DNA of 64,000 nt from Portibacter lacus. Its GTDB lineage: Bacteria; Bacteroidota; Bacteroidia; Chitinophagales; Saprospiraceae. This document shows, piece after piece, positions 35,921-45,190 of this stretch (its first letter is position 1; every line of letters starts with the position of its first letter). The stretch spans positions 1 to 64,000 of the forward strand of contig NZ_JAJNKA010000003.1 of NCBI RefSeq assembly GCF_021533215.1. Direction: 5' to 3'. A program made the position numbers and the translations under genes. The notes beneath the pieces are model-generated. The model saw nothing but the letters and a program-made list of their open reading frames with translations. It did no database searches and was not told the DNA's origin.

Positions 35921-37558
35921 ATGGGGATGCCGCCGATGAGAAGGTTTTGGAAACTTCTAAAGCAATATCAGAAAGAAATTAGACAAATTTACGCATATGC
36001 TCTTTTCATCGGGATCGTCAACCTTACCTTACCACTCGGAATTCAAGCAATTATTAACTTCCTTCAAACTGGAGAATATACAACCACTTGGTTAATTTTA
36101 GTAGGCTTCGTATTAGTCGGAATTACGATAACTGGTATTATTCAAGTTCTTCAACTCAGAATAGTAGAAAACATCCAACAAGACTTGTTTACTCGCTCAG
36201 CGTTAGAATTTGCTTATCGGATTCCGAAAATATCATTTATCCAATTAGATAAAATCCACGCCCCAGAACTTGTCAATCGATTTTTCGATACCCTTACTAT
36301 TCAGAAAGGGCTTCCTAAAATTTTAATTGATTTTTCACTGGCTGCTTTCCAGATCATCTTTGGCTTAACCCTACTTGCTGTTTATAGCCCTTATTTTATT
36401 GTTCTTGGATTTTCCTTAGCGATAATTCTATGGATAATTTTTAAATTCACTGGCCCCCAAGGACTAACTACTAGTCTAAAAGAAAGCAAGTACAAATATC
36501 AGCTGGCATACTGGTTAGAAGAAATTGCACGAGTTAATACTAGTTTCAAATTATTCTCTAAAAACAAATTTCACTTAAATAAAACAGACGACATCGTAGA
36601 AGGTTATTTGGTTTCAAGAGAGAAGCATTTCCAGGTTCTTATTAGTCAATTCAGACTTTTTATCGGATTTAAAGTGATCGTAGCAGCTGGATTATTATTG
36701 CTAGGGGGATATCTAGTATTCCAAGAGCGAATGAACATTGGCCAATTTGTAGCTGCGGAAATCATCATTATCTTAATCATCAATTCTATCGAAAAGATTC
36801 TAAGAATAATCGATACCATTTATGATGTATTGACTGCATTAGACAAAATAGGTTATATCACAGACATTGAACTAGATAAAAAAGGCGGAAACGCGACTGT
36901 TATTACGGAGCAAGGATTATCACTTCGAGCCAAAGAAATTGTTTTTGGTTTTCCTGATGATAAGAATAAAATAATAGACAAAGTATCGTTTGAAATCAAT
37001 GCCAATGATAAGGTTTTGCTCACTGGTGAATCTGGTAGTGGAAAATCCATATTATTGAAAATCTTATCTGGAATTCATGAAATAGAAGAGGGCCAATTGT
37101 ATATCGATGATGTTCCGTTTATTAACTATGAAATGGAAAAGCTATACGAAAACTTCGGCGTTTCATTTCCGACGAATCAAATTTTCGAAGGATCATTCAA
37201 GGACAATATCGTTATAGGTAGAAATATAAGTGATCGAGAAATTTCTGAAACGCTAAAATTACTCAACCTGGACGATTATCTAATTCATCAACCACAAGGT
37301 GTAGATAGTTTCGTGGATAGTGGAGGCCGGCGACTACCAAGATCCATCATACAGAAATTACTTGTAGCGAGAATTATCATTGGCAAGCCGAAACTCTTAC
37401 TCATGGAAGATCCATTGCTATTTATCGAAGAAGATGAGAAGAGAAAGATTATCGATTATATCATGGATGAAAAACGAGATTGGACCGTTTTGGTAATCTC
37501 TGATTTTTACTATTGGAAAGAAAAGTGTAACAAGGTTATTAACCTTAATAAAAATTAA
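35921..37558 (+). CDS. ABC transporter, fused membrane and ATPase domains, type I export
   Basis: A 545-residue half-transporter. The N-terminal membrane domain (about 20-310) has five to six helices; the ATPase domain follows (about 325-545). Walker A is normal ('GESGSGKSI'). The signature is altered ('DSGGRRLPRS' in place of LSGGQ), Walker B reads 'LLLMEDP' where hhhhDE is expected, and the H-loop His is replaced ('VLVISDFYYW'). It lacks a C39 peptidase domain. The next gene, 12 bases on, is an HlyD-like adaptor, and a TolC-like channel ends the operon. This is a type I export system; substrate unknown. The degenerate ATPase residues are unusual. Confidence 0.9.
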   Translation: MGMPPMRRFWKLLKQYQKEIRQIYAYALFIGIVNLTLPLGIQAIINFLQTGEYTTTWLILVGFVLVGITITGIIQVLQLRIVENIQQDLFTRSALEFAYRIPKISFIQLDKIHAPELVNRFFDTLTIQKGLPKILIDFSLAAFQIIFGLTLLAVYSPYFIVLGFSLAIILWIIFKFTGPQGLTTSLKESKYKYQLAYWLEEIARVNTSFKLFSKNKFHLNKTDDIVEGYLVSREKHFQVLISQFRLFIGFKVIVAAGLLLLGGYLVFQERMNIGQFVAAEIIIILIINSIEKILRIIDTIYDVLTALDKIGYITDIELDKKGGNATVITEQGLSLRAKEIVFGFPDDKNKIIDKVSFEINANDKVLLTGESGSGKSILLKILSGIHEIEEGQLYIDDVPFINYEMEKLYENFGVSFPTNQIFEGSFKDNIVIGRNISDREISETLKLLNLDDYLIHQPQGVDSFVDSGGRRLPRSIIQKLLVARIIIGKPKLLLMEDPLLFIEEDEKRKIIDYIMDEKRDWTVLVISDFYYWKEKCNKVINLNKN

Positions 37559-37569
37559 AGAATCTAGCT

Positions 37570-38946
37570 ATGCTTAATATTTCTGAAAACTCCATAAAAG
37601 ATTCTGTTGATTTACAAGAATTTAACTCCTACAAGTTAATTAGACAAAGTAGGATAAAAAGGTTAACCCTCTGGTTGTCTCTTGGATTTATATTGATCCT
37701 ATTTTTATGTCTATTTCTGCCGTGGACGCAGAATATCAGTGCTAAAGGATATGTAACTACTCGTTCTCCAGAGCAAAGGCCACAAGGTATTCAGTCGGTT
37801 ATAGCAGGGCGACTGGAAGAATGGTATGTGCAAGAAGGTGATTTCGTGGAAAAGGGCGATACTATTGTATTTATTTCGGAAGTAAAAAGCGAATACTTTG
37901 ACCCAGAATTGCTTGCGCGAACAACAGAACAAATCAATGCGAAATCCCAAAGCATAGATTCTTATTCTGAAAAAGAATCTGCACTTGTTAATCAATACAT
38001 CGCTCTTCAAGGTGCCTTAAAGTTAAAACAAGAACAGAATTATAACAAAATCAAGCAAGCTCGTAATAAAATAAGTATGGATAGTATAGACTTAATCGTC
38101 TATAAGAACAATTATGAAATCGCTACCAATCAACTATCACGGACAAAAGAATTATATGATAAAGGCTTAAAAACACTATCCGAGCTTCAAGAAAAAGAAA
38201 ATAAAAACCAAGCAGCAAAAGCAAAAGTAAGTGTCCAAGAAAATAAACTGCTTAATCAAAGAAATGAACTCGTAAATCTAACCATAGAAATCCAATCTAT
38301 CGAAAATGATTATGCAGATAAATTGGCAAAGTCCCAATCAGAAAAACAATCAGCAGTTTCTGCTAAATTAGAAAGTGTAGCAGCGACTTCTAAACTCAGA
38401 AATCAATACAGTAACTACAGCGAAAGACAAAAATTCTATTACATCACCGCGCCACAGTCCGGATACATTACTAAAACCCTGAAAAAAGGGATCGGAGAAA
38501 CCGTGAAAGAAGGAATAGATATCGCGACGATCATGCCATCTAATTACAAACTTGCTGTGGAAATTTACGCCAGACCACAAGATATACCACTACTAAGCAC
38601 TGGTGAAACGGTCCAACTTCGTTTTGATGGATGGCCGGCAATCGTAATAAGTGGATGGCCTGAATCCTCGACTGGAGTCTTTTCAGGTACCATCGTCGCA
38701 CTGGATAAATTCATCAATGAAAACGGTTACTACAGAATATTGATAAGCCCTAATATTGAGAAGAAAGATTGGCCAGAAAAATTGAGCATCGGTACTGGTG
38801 TCAATGCATTCATTCTATTGAAGAAAGTACCCATCTGGTATGAAGTATGGAGACAACTCAATGGTTTCCCGCCAGATTTTTATACTGCAGAGAAAGTCAG
38901 CACAAAAGAATTAAAAAGAAAAGCACCTTTAAAATCAGTTAAATAA
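37570..38946 (+). CDS. HlyD-family membrane fusion protein
   Basis: A 458-residue periplasmic adaptor: one N-terminal membrane helix ('LWLSLGFILILFLCLFL', about 36-55), a split biotinyl-lipoyl domain ('SVIAGRLEEWYVQEGDFVEK' and 'YITAPQSGYITKT'), a long alpha-helical hairpin coiled coil (about 115-280), and a C-terminal beta-barrel. It bridges the ABC protein and the outer-membrane channel. It starts 12 bases after the ABC gene and ends 1 base before the thioesterase gene. Confidence 0.9.
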   Translation: MLNISENSIKDSVDLQEFNSYKLIRQSRIKRLTLWLSLGFILILFLCLFLPWTQNISAKGYVTTRSPEQRPQGIQSVIAGRLEEWYVQEGDFVEKGDTIVFISEVKSEYFDPELLARTTEQINAKSQSIDSYSEKESALVNQYIALQGALKLKQEQNYNKIKQARNKISMDSIDLIVYKNNYEIATNQLSRTKELYDKGLKTLSELQEKENKNQAAKAKVSVQENKLLNQRNELVNLTIEIQSIENDYADKLAKSQSEKQSAVSAKLESVAATSKLRNQYSNYSERQKFYYITAPQSGYITKTLKKGIGETVKEGIDIATIMPSNYKLAVEIYARPQDIPLLSTGETVQLRFDGWPAIVISGWPESSTGVFSGTIVALDKFINENGYYRILISPNIEKKDWPEKLSIGTGVNAFILLKKVPIWYEVWRQLNGFPPDFYTAEKVSTKELKRKAPLKSVK

Positions 38947-38947
38947 T

Positions 38948-39328
38948 ATGAATTTCTATTCCCGTAAATTGATAAAACCAGAGAATCTTAACGCTCGAAA
39001 TACTTTATTTGGAGGAGTTTTGCTACAATGGATCGACGAAGAAGCTGGCATAAATGCTATGATTAAACTGGACACGAAAAATGTAGTGACAAAGTACATC
39101 TCAGAAATTGACTTCGTAAATTCTGCAAAGCAAGGTGATGTTATTGAAATCGGGTTAGATTTTAAAGCAATCGGACGTACTTCCATAAGCTTTTCATGCG
39201 AAGTCAGGAATGTATTTACGAAACAAACCATCATACGAATTGATAATATCGTATTTGTTAAAGTTGATGTTAATGGAAAACCTGTGCCTCATGGAAAAAA
39301 CACTCATAATTTAAAATTGATAAAGTAA
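38948..39328 (+). CDS. Hotdog-fold acyl-CoA thioesterase (YciA-like)
   Basis: A 126-residue protein with the YciA/BFIT hotdog pattern: 'NLNARNTLFGGVLLQWIDE', 'DFVNSAKQGDVIEI' and 'RTSISFSCEVRN'. The catalytic acid is the Asp/Glu in 'IDEEAG'. It hydrolyses acyl-CoA thioesters in the cytosol. It sits within the export operon: it begins 1 base after the adaptor stop, and its own stop overlaps the ATG of the TolC-like gene. This placement suggests co-expression, possibly with an acylated substrate, but that is inference. Confidence 0.87.
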   Translation: MNFYSRKLIKPENLNARNTLFGGVLLQWIDEEAGINAMIKLDTKNVVTKYISEIDFVNSAKQGDVIEIGLDFKAIGRTSISFSCEVRNVFTKQTIIRIDNIVFVKVDVNGKPVPHGKNTHNLKLIK

Positions 39329-40737
39329 TGAAGCGCGTCTTCTTATCGAGCATTTCTTTTTGGATCATACTCTTAGGGAGTCACTTTCAGGTGGCCCATG
39401 CCCAGTCAGACACTACCATTCTTACCTATAATGAATACTTAGAAAATATTATTCAGTACCATCCCATTGCTAAAAAAGCAGACTTAAAAATTAAATTTGC
39501 AAAGGCAGAAATGCTTAGTGCAAAAGGAAATTTAGACCCCGAAATATATGCGGATTGGAATCAGAAAAACTTTAGTGACAAACTTTATTATCGCCAATAT
39601 CAAACTAAACTAAAATTGCCAACTCGTTATGGTGTTGACGTGGTAGGTGGATATGAGAATACAGAAGGTGTCTTCCTTAACCCTGAAAACAAAACGGATA
39701 AATTTGGATTATGGCACTTGGGATTAGAAGTCAATGTACTCCAGGGTTTATTAGTTAATGAGAGAAGAACAGCACTCGATCAAGCAAAAATATTCCAAGA
39801 CCAAGCAAAAGTTGAACAGCAGCTGATCTTAAATGATTTAATCTATAATGCGACTACGGCTTATCTAACATGGCAACAATATGTATATTTTAGAAAAGTT
39901 CTCGTAGAAAATGAGGTGATTGCAGATACCTATTTCAATAATACTAAAGAGTCCTTTTTCAGTGGAGAGAAAACAGCAATGGATACCTTAGAAGCTTACA
40001 TTGCCTATCAAGACGTCATCTCCCTCACGCAAAAAAATGAATTGGGATTGATCAAATCAAGGCAAATGGTAGAGAATTACCTATGGTATCAAGACTTGCC
40101 TATTGAGTTACAAAATAATACCATTCCAGAAAATTATATCAATCCGTTGTTCAGCAACTATGATAAGTTCGAGAATGCTAACCTCTCTAATCATCCAAAC
40201 ATTCAGTCTACCATAAACAAATTAAGTTTACTAGCATTAGAGCAAAAACTGAAGAGGGAAAAATTGAAACCTAAACTGAAGATTAAATACAATCCTCTTT
40301 TAGCGACATCTTCGAATAGTCTCATCCCGAGTTTCTCTGTGAATGATTATAAATGGGGATTTAACTTTTCTATGCCCTTACTTATGCGAAGTGAAAGAGC
40401 GGCGATTCAACAAGGAGAAGTTAAAATTCAAGAAGCTAATTTAGACATTGACCAAAAAAGGAATGAATTACAGAATAAGATAGAAAGCAGTTGGTTACAG
40501 CAATTTGTTCTTCAAGAGCAAGTCGTTTTACTTGGTAAAAATGTAGAAAGTTATCGATTACTTCTCGAAGGAGAAAATGAAAAATTCAACTATGGTGAAA
40601 GCTCTGTTTTTCTCTTGAATAAACGACAAGAAAAATATATTAATGGCCAGTTTAAGCTCATAGAAACAAGTATTGCAAAACAAGTTGAATTATTGAATTT
40701 CTTGTATTTTTCCAATCAGCTTATTTCGGATAATTAG
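39328..40737 (+). CDS. TolC-family outer-membrane channel
   Basis: A 469-residue protein with a signal peptide ending at 'FQVAHAQ'. It shows the duplicated long-helix and strand pattern of outer-membrane efflux proteins ('YNEYLENIIQYHPIAKKADL', 'LGLEVNVLQGLLVNERRTAL', 'NFSMPLLMRSERAAIQQGEV'). It completes the tripartite type I export system with the ABC and HlyD-like proteins. The ATG overlaps the thioesterase stop (coupled translation). Confidence 0.88.
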   Translation: MKRVFLSSISFWIILLGSHFQVAHAQSDTTILTYNEYLENIIQYHPIAKKADLKIKFAKAEMLSAKGNLDPEIYADWNQKNFSDKLYYRQYQTKLKLPTRYGVDVVGGYENTEGVFLNPENKTDKFGLWHLGLEVNVLQGLLVNERRTALDQAKIFQDQAKVEQQLILNDLIYNATTAYLTWQQYVYFRKVLVENEVIADTYFNNTKESFFSGEKTAMDTLEAYIAYQDVISLTQKNELGLIKSRQMVENYLWYQDLPIELQNNTIPENYINPLFSNYDKFENANLSNHPNIQSTINKLSLLALEQKLKREKLKPKLKIKYNPLLATSSNSLIPSFSVNDYKWGFNFSMPLLMRSERAAIQQGEVKIQEANLDIDQKRNELQNKIESSWLQQFVLQEQVVLLGKNVESYRLLLEGENEKFNYGESSVFLLNKRQEKYINGQFKLIETSIAKQVELLNFLYFSNQLISDN

Positions 40738-41316
40738 TCGATTAGGATATAAGCTTATTCTTAATGGCCAAACTTATTTTTACGCTCAGAATAGTATTAC
40801 TTCCCACTTCATCAAAACCTACATTAAGATGCGTGAGCATGGCCTGAGTAGCGGTAAAAGTCATTGTTTTCTTCATTCGGAAACCAAACATAAGCATCCT
40901 CATCTATAGATATACTGCTCGTATGGGATTCATGCAAGTATTCTATCTCAAATTGCTCCGACTGAGCACAAAGCATTGAATTAAAAAGGATAACAATGGT
41001 CACCTCACCAATTAACAATCTTACTACGGTCAATTTTTTAATTATTTAAATAAAGATGTGTACCAAAGTGATTGCTGGTGTGCTCATAGATGGCCGTGTT
41101 GGATGGGAAAAAAAAGTAAAGGCAATTATCTTCGATAACATTTAAGTATAAAATCAAATCTACAACAATCTAAACATTTTCTAAGTTCTAATTTTAAAAT
41201 CAGAAAATTAGAACACAAATTTGACTTAAATCGAATTTATAGCTGAGCAATCCTCTCCATTATATTAAGCCTTATCATCAGTAAAATATGAGCACTTTGA
41301 CAAAATAGATAATGCA
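40738..41316. other. Intergenic region, 579 bases, with a short ORF remnant
   Basis: The only coding trace is 40824-41033 on the minus strand (69 residues, TTG start): a leader-like 'VILFNSMLCAQ' followed by 'SSISIDEDAYVWFPNEENN'. The latter resembles one Reg_prop blade ('i..D..g.iWf.t..gl.ryd'). It is probably the start of a lost sensor gene. The rest (41034-41316) shows no gene or strong hairpin. Confidence 0.4.
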
Positions 41317-44300
41317 CTATTTCGGAATGCCCTTTTCCCGTCGCCTTTTAATCAAAAATCCACCAAATACAAGAATCAAAAGCAGGAATATAGTTAACCC
41401 AAAATACATGCTATTATGATTATTCAACGTTAATACCTGGTCATCTCCTAGCAATACAAATGCACTCCAATAATAAGGAAAGACATTTGAACTGCTTGCT
41501 AAGTAATCCAATTTTGCATTTCGGAGTGCTAAGGCTTTCGGTTCGCCATTCTCGATTTTCTTATAAAAACTGGTCATGATTTCTCTGGTGGATTCATCAT
41601 TCGCTTGCCATAAACTCATAATGACATTATTCGTACCAGCGTGTCGAAAAGCTCTGCCCAGTGACATCACCCCTTCTCCTTCTTTATATTGTCCAAGTCC
41701 AGTATTGCAGGCACTTAAGACCACCAGTTCACTTGGAATATTCATATTGTATAACTCGTAAGCATGCAATATGTTATCACTTCCTGATTCACCCTCTGAG
41801 AATACCATTCCCGAAAGCATCGGATCTTTGTCATGGGTGTATGCATGCATTGCGAGGTGAAGTACTTTGTAATCAGCTGCCGATTTTATGAATTTGTCAA
41901 CTGTCGCATCCTTCCCAATTAAAAAATCACCTCCCATGAGGTCACTGATTGCAGTCGCCTCCTTTTCAGTATATTGCAAAGAAGAGAATCCAGCTCTACT
42001 TGCTATAAACCCAGAAGGTGAACTAGGATAAATAGGAGCTACTGCTAACAATTGATTTTGCTTCCTTTCAGATCTTTCTACATCTGCATAATGCAAGGAA
42101 GTAGAAAAGGAATATTTAACAGTTCCTGATTTTAGCAAGTACGGTAGAAGACTATAGTTAATATGCTCACCCGAAGCAGGTTTCGTTAAGAGCAATTCAA
42201 ACGGTAAGTAGTTCAAATTCCCATCTGGAATAATTAATAAATCTTCCTTATTGTAATTCGGTAATAGCTTCTGGTAGAGCCGATATGCATATTTCTGGTA
42301 AGCATAATAGACTGTGCGAGAATTACTTTGATTAATAGCAATTTTCTCATTTGAAATGATCGAAAGTAAAGAGTCTAGATCTGCTTCAAAATCAACAACC
42401 TTTTCTTTATAAAGCTTCACCGAATGCTGATCCACTCTTAGAATATAGAGATATTCAGAAGTTTTCAGATATTCATAAATTACATTGTTAGGTGCGAGTT
42501 GGTTTTGGACATCACCTAGTGAAAGGGTTTGACCTTCTTCGCTTATTTTTGCAGTTATCGGATAAAGCTTAGTAATCTTAGCTTTAATTCTTTTGCGCTC
42601 TTGTTCTAAGTCAAATATTTGTGCACTTATGATGGCATATCGATCATCTTCCTTGAATTGATTTTGCTCAGCAGTGAGTTCTGCGATCTTACCATTAATT
42701 CTGCGCAATTCACTTGAAAGGCTATCTGGTATCATTACATCTTGGATTCTCTTTCCAGAATGAAGCGCCTCTAAGAGCACTAGTCCTTTATCTTTCTCTA
42801 TAAAATAAAAGGCTTCTGATTCCAGATCACCCATTTGGTAGCAGATTTCGAGACCTTCAGCATAAACTGCATGCCCCTGATTTCCCAGATTTATCTTTGC
42901 AGAAGTTGTTAAAAAAGAAGCTCGAGATTCATCTAGTAATTGATCAGCTGAAAGAATAGTTTTCAGCCCAGCATCTAGGTATTGGTTATTATTTTCAAGC
43001 TTAGCCAGTTCTTGTAATTTCTCAGCTTTCTTAATCATGATTCGCACCGACCAATCTTCATAGAAAACTTGGTCAGCTCTGGGATTATCCTCTGGATTTT
43101 CATATTCCCATCCTCTGGATAGCTCCCAAAGTCCTTGCTGGTAAATTTCGATAGCCTTCGAGGCATCCTTTGTTGTCCGCGCTAAATTAAGACATGCTAA
43201 AGACCGGTCATAACTTTTTTCCGGTGCCATTTTATAAGCTCTATCATAAGCTTTCAAGAAAAGGTCGTGAGCAAGCAGGCTATCTCTATTTTCTAAGTAA
43301 CACACACCTTTGCTTAACCATAATTCTATCCATCTAGCATGGTCTTTAGAAACCGAAGCTTCGAAAATCTTTTCATTTTCCTCGTAGTACTCAATTCCTT
43401 TGGTTCTTAAGGCTCTTACGTCAGGATGAGTAGCATCAATGTCTGATGACGTTTCTTCTAATTGGCCTGCAAGATAATTGTAAGCCTTCCCCAGATTCAT
43501 GGTTGAGTTACCTTCTTGGTAACTGTACTTGCCATTGTGAATCTTCCTATACATTTGCTTTGCAATGGTATACCACTGAATGGATTCTTGATGCGATTTC
43601 GCGGATTCTAATACATTACCCATTTGGTGGTAGGAATGTGCTAGATCTATTTCAAATTTGGGTGAAAGTTCCTTATAGATCTCCATTGCTTTAGAGATAT
43701 AGATTTTAGACGACTCGAAGTCATTCTTGCGCTGATACATTTGAGACAAACCATTGTATGCTTGTGCTTCAGCATCTTTGTTACCGTCAGCAATTGCACC
43801 GTTTAGAGCAATAGTTTGTGTTTCTATAGCCTTATCTATCTGTCCCCAATCTTGATATATTCCAGAGATTGATTTAATAGTTCGTAAAGTACTATTGGCA
43901 TTATTTCCTAGTACTTGGATCTTCAGAGGAAGAGCTAATTGGTAATAAAAAAGCGCACTATCCATCGTCCGCTTTTGCTTGTAAGCGGTTCCAATGTTGT
44001 TGTACATATAACTAGTGTACTTGATCCGATCATTTTCTTCTGAAATACTTTGATAATATTTCATCGCACGTCTATTATTTGCAATCGCTTTATCATATTG
44101 ATGAAGGTCTAAGTAAACTTGACCTGCAGCATGATATAATCGTGGTTGCTGAATAATAAATGTGTCTTTGTATTTGGTTTCGAAGTGAGCAATTGCCTCT
44201 TCGATTTCATTTTCAGCTTTCTCGAATTGATAGAGATCTACATAATTGTATGTTATGGCGTATCGGGTCTGATAGTACTGAGGCCAGTTTGCTTCCGCAA

Positions 44301-44427
44301 TGAAGTAGGTCAATGCCTGTGCGTAGGCTTTATTACTTTTCTCATATTCATTTGAATTAGCTAGTTGCTCTCCCAGATCGAAGAATTCTTTTCCGGAAGA
44401 CTGAGCGCTAACATTGACATTTATCAA
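41317..44427 (-). CDS. TPR-CHAT caspase-like protease, membrane anchored
   Basis: 1036 residues from a TTG start. About ten tetratricopeptide units occupy residues 15-500 ('FEKAENEIEEAIAHFETKY', 'HQYDKAIANNRRAMKYYQS'). A helical linker follows, then a CHAT peptidase domain (about 690-1000) with catalytic His861 in 'LHLAMHAYTH' and Cys907 in 'LVVLSACNTGLG', 'GVMSLGRAFRHAG', and a C-terminal membrane helix (about 1010-1030) with a basic tail. The frame stays open upstream and encodes a signal-peptide-like 'LYHLIIALAFLINVNVSAQ', so the true start is probably near 44505, at a CTG or other weak codon. It lies in an operon with a sigma factor and an anti-sigma-like protein. CHAT proteases are used in death and signalling pathways. 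Confidence 0.88.
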   Translation of the reverse strand: MINVNVSAQSSGKEFFDLGEQLANSNEYEKSNKAYAQALTYFIAEANWPQYYQTRYAITYNYVDLYQFEKAENEIEEAIAHFETKYKDTFIIQQPRLYHAAGQVYLDLHQYDKAIANNRRAMKYYQSISEENDRIKYTSYMYNNIGTAYKQKRTMDSALFYYQLALPLKIQVLGNNANSTLRTIKSISGIYQDWGQIDKAIETQTIALNGAIADGNKDAEAQAYNGLSQMYQRKNDFESSKIYISKAMEIYKELSPKFEIDLAHSYHQMGNVLESAKSHQESIQWYTIAKQMYRKIHNGKYSYQEGNSTMNLGKAYNYLAGQLEETSSDIDATHPDVRALRTKGIEYYEENEKIFEASVSKDHARWIELWLSKGVCYLENRDSLLAHDLFLKAYDRAYKMAPEKSYDRSLACLNLARTTKDASKAIEIYQQGLWELSRGWEYENPEDNPRADQVFYEDWSVRIMIKKAEKLQELAKLENNNQYLDAGLKTILSADQLLDESRASFLTTSAKINLGNQGHAVYAEGLEICYQMGDLESEAFYFIEKDKGLVLLEALHSGKRIQDVMIPDSLSSELRRINGKIAELTAEQNQFKEDDRYAIISAQIFDLEQERKRIKAKITKLYPITAKISEEGQTLSLGDVQNQLAPNNVIYEYLKTSEYLYILRVDQHSVKLYKEKVVDFEADLDSLLSIISNEKIAINQSNSRTVYYAYQKYAYRLYQKLLPNYNKEDLLIIPDGNLNYLPFELLLTKPASGEHINYSLLPYLLKSGTVKYSFSTSLHYADVERSERKQNQLLAVAPIYPSSPSGFIASRAGFSSLQYTEKEATAISDLMGGDFLIGKDATVDKFIKSAADYKVLHLAMHAYTHDKDPMLSGMVFSEGESGSDNILHAYELYNMNIPSELVVLSACNTGLGQYKEGEGVMSLGRAFRHAGTNNVIMSLWQANDESTREIMTSFYKKIENGEPKALALRNAKLDYLASSSNVFPYYWSAFVLLGDDQVLTLNNHNSMYFGLTIFLLLILVFGGFLIKRRREKGIPK

Positions 44428-44473
44428 AAAAGCAAGAGCTATTATAAGATGATATAGATTCAGTTGCTTAGAA

Positions 44474-45190
44474 TTACTTATGAATACTAGATAGAATTTC
44501 TTCAGTTTCTGTTTTTTTATAATTACTGATAGATAAGAGATAATTAAAATGTTGGATAGCCTCTTTTCTATTGCCGATTTTAAGATTACTCAAGCCAAGG
44601 TACCAGTATTTTTTATCTCTCAAGACACTGTCGTCTGTTATTTTGGTCAATGTTTTAATCGCTTCCACAAATTGATTCTTATTCATATATGCATTCGCGA
44701 TCATCATCTGGAGTTCAGGAGTTTCATCTACATTTTCAGTCATCTTTAGAAATGCATTATAGTCTCCATCATTGTATACTTCTTTCATTTCATCTAAAGA
44801 ACTACCTCTTTCAGCTTGTGCAACATACGTTTCAAAATTTTGAGCAAAAAGATCTTCCGAGTTTATCTGATTAGGAGCATAAAAAGCAAAGAATGCAATC
44901 AGAAAGATAGCAGCAATGCCACCTGCCCATTTTATGATAGTGATGATAGAACGGTTAGTTTTTCTAGGTGATTCATCTGCAACAGCCTCATTCCTTACGT
45001 CGATCTTAGCTAATTTAGATCTTAGCTGGTCTCTTTCAAGCAAATGAGCTCCTTTTTTAACTGCTAAGAAGTAATCATATTCATCCTTAATGCTTTTATC
45101 ATTTGCTAAAATTGCAGAGAATGCCTTGGCTTCAGTACTTGACATATTGCCAGCAAAATACTTTTCAAAAGTTTTTTCATCATTTTTCAT
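44474..45190 (-). CDS. Membrane anti-sigma-like protein with TPR-like C-terminus
   Basis: A 238-residue protein with a cytosolic N-terminal region (about 1-88, 'FEKYFAGNMSSTEAKAFSAI', typical of Bacteroidota anti-sigma proteins), one membrane helix ('WAGGIAAIFLIAFFAFYAP', about 89-108), and a periplasmic part with TPR-like helices ('LQMMIANAYMNKNQFVEAIK', 'YWYLGLSNLKIGNRKEAIQH'). Its ATG overlaps the sigma-factor stop (ATGA). It probably sequesters the sigma factor and may sense through contact with the periplasmic TPRs of the CHAT protein encoded next. Confidence 0.8.
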   Translation of the reverse strand: MKNDEKTFEKYFAGNMSSTEAKAFSAILANDKSIKDEYDYFLAVKKGAHLLERDQLRSKLAKIDVRNEAVADESPRKTNRSIITIIKWAGGIAAIFLIAFFAFYAPNQINSEDLFAQNFETYVAQAERGSSLDEMKEVYNDGDYNAFLKMTENVDETPELQMMIANAYMNKNQFVEAIKTLTKITDDSVLRDKKYWYLGLSNLKIGNRKEAIQHFNYLLSISNYKKTETEEILSSIHK

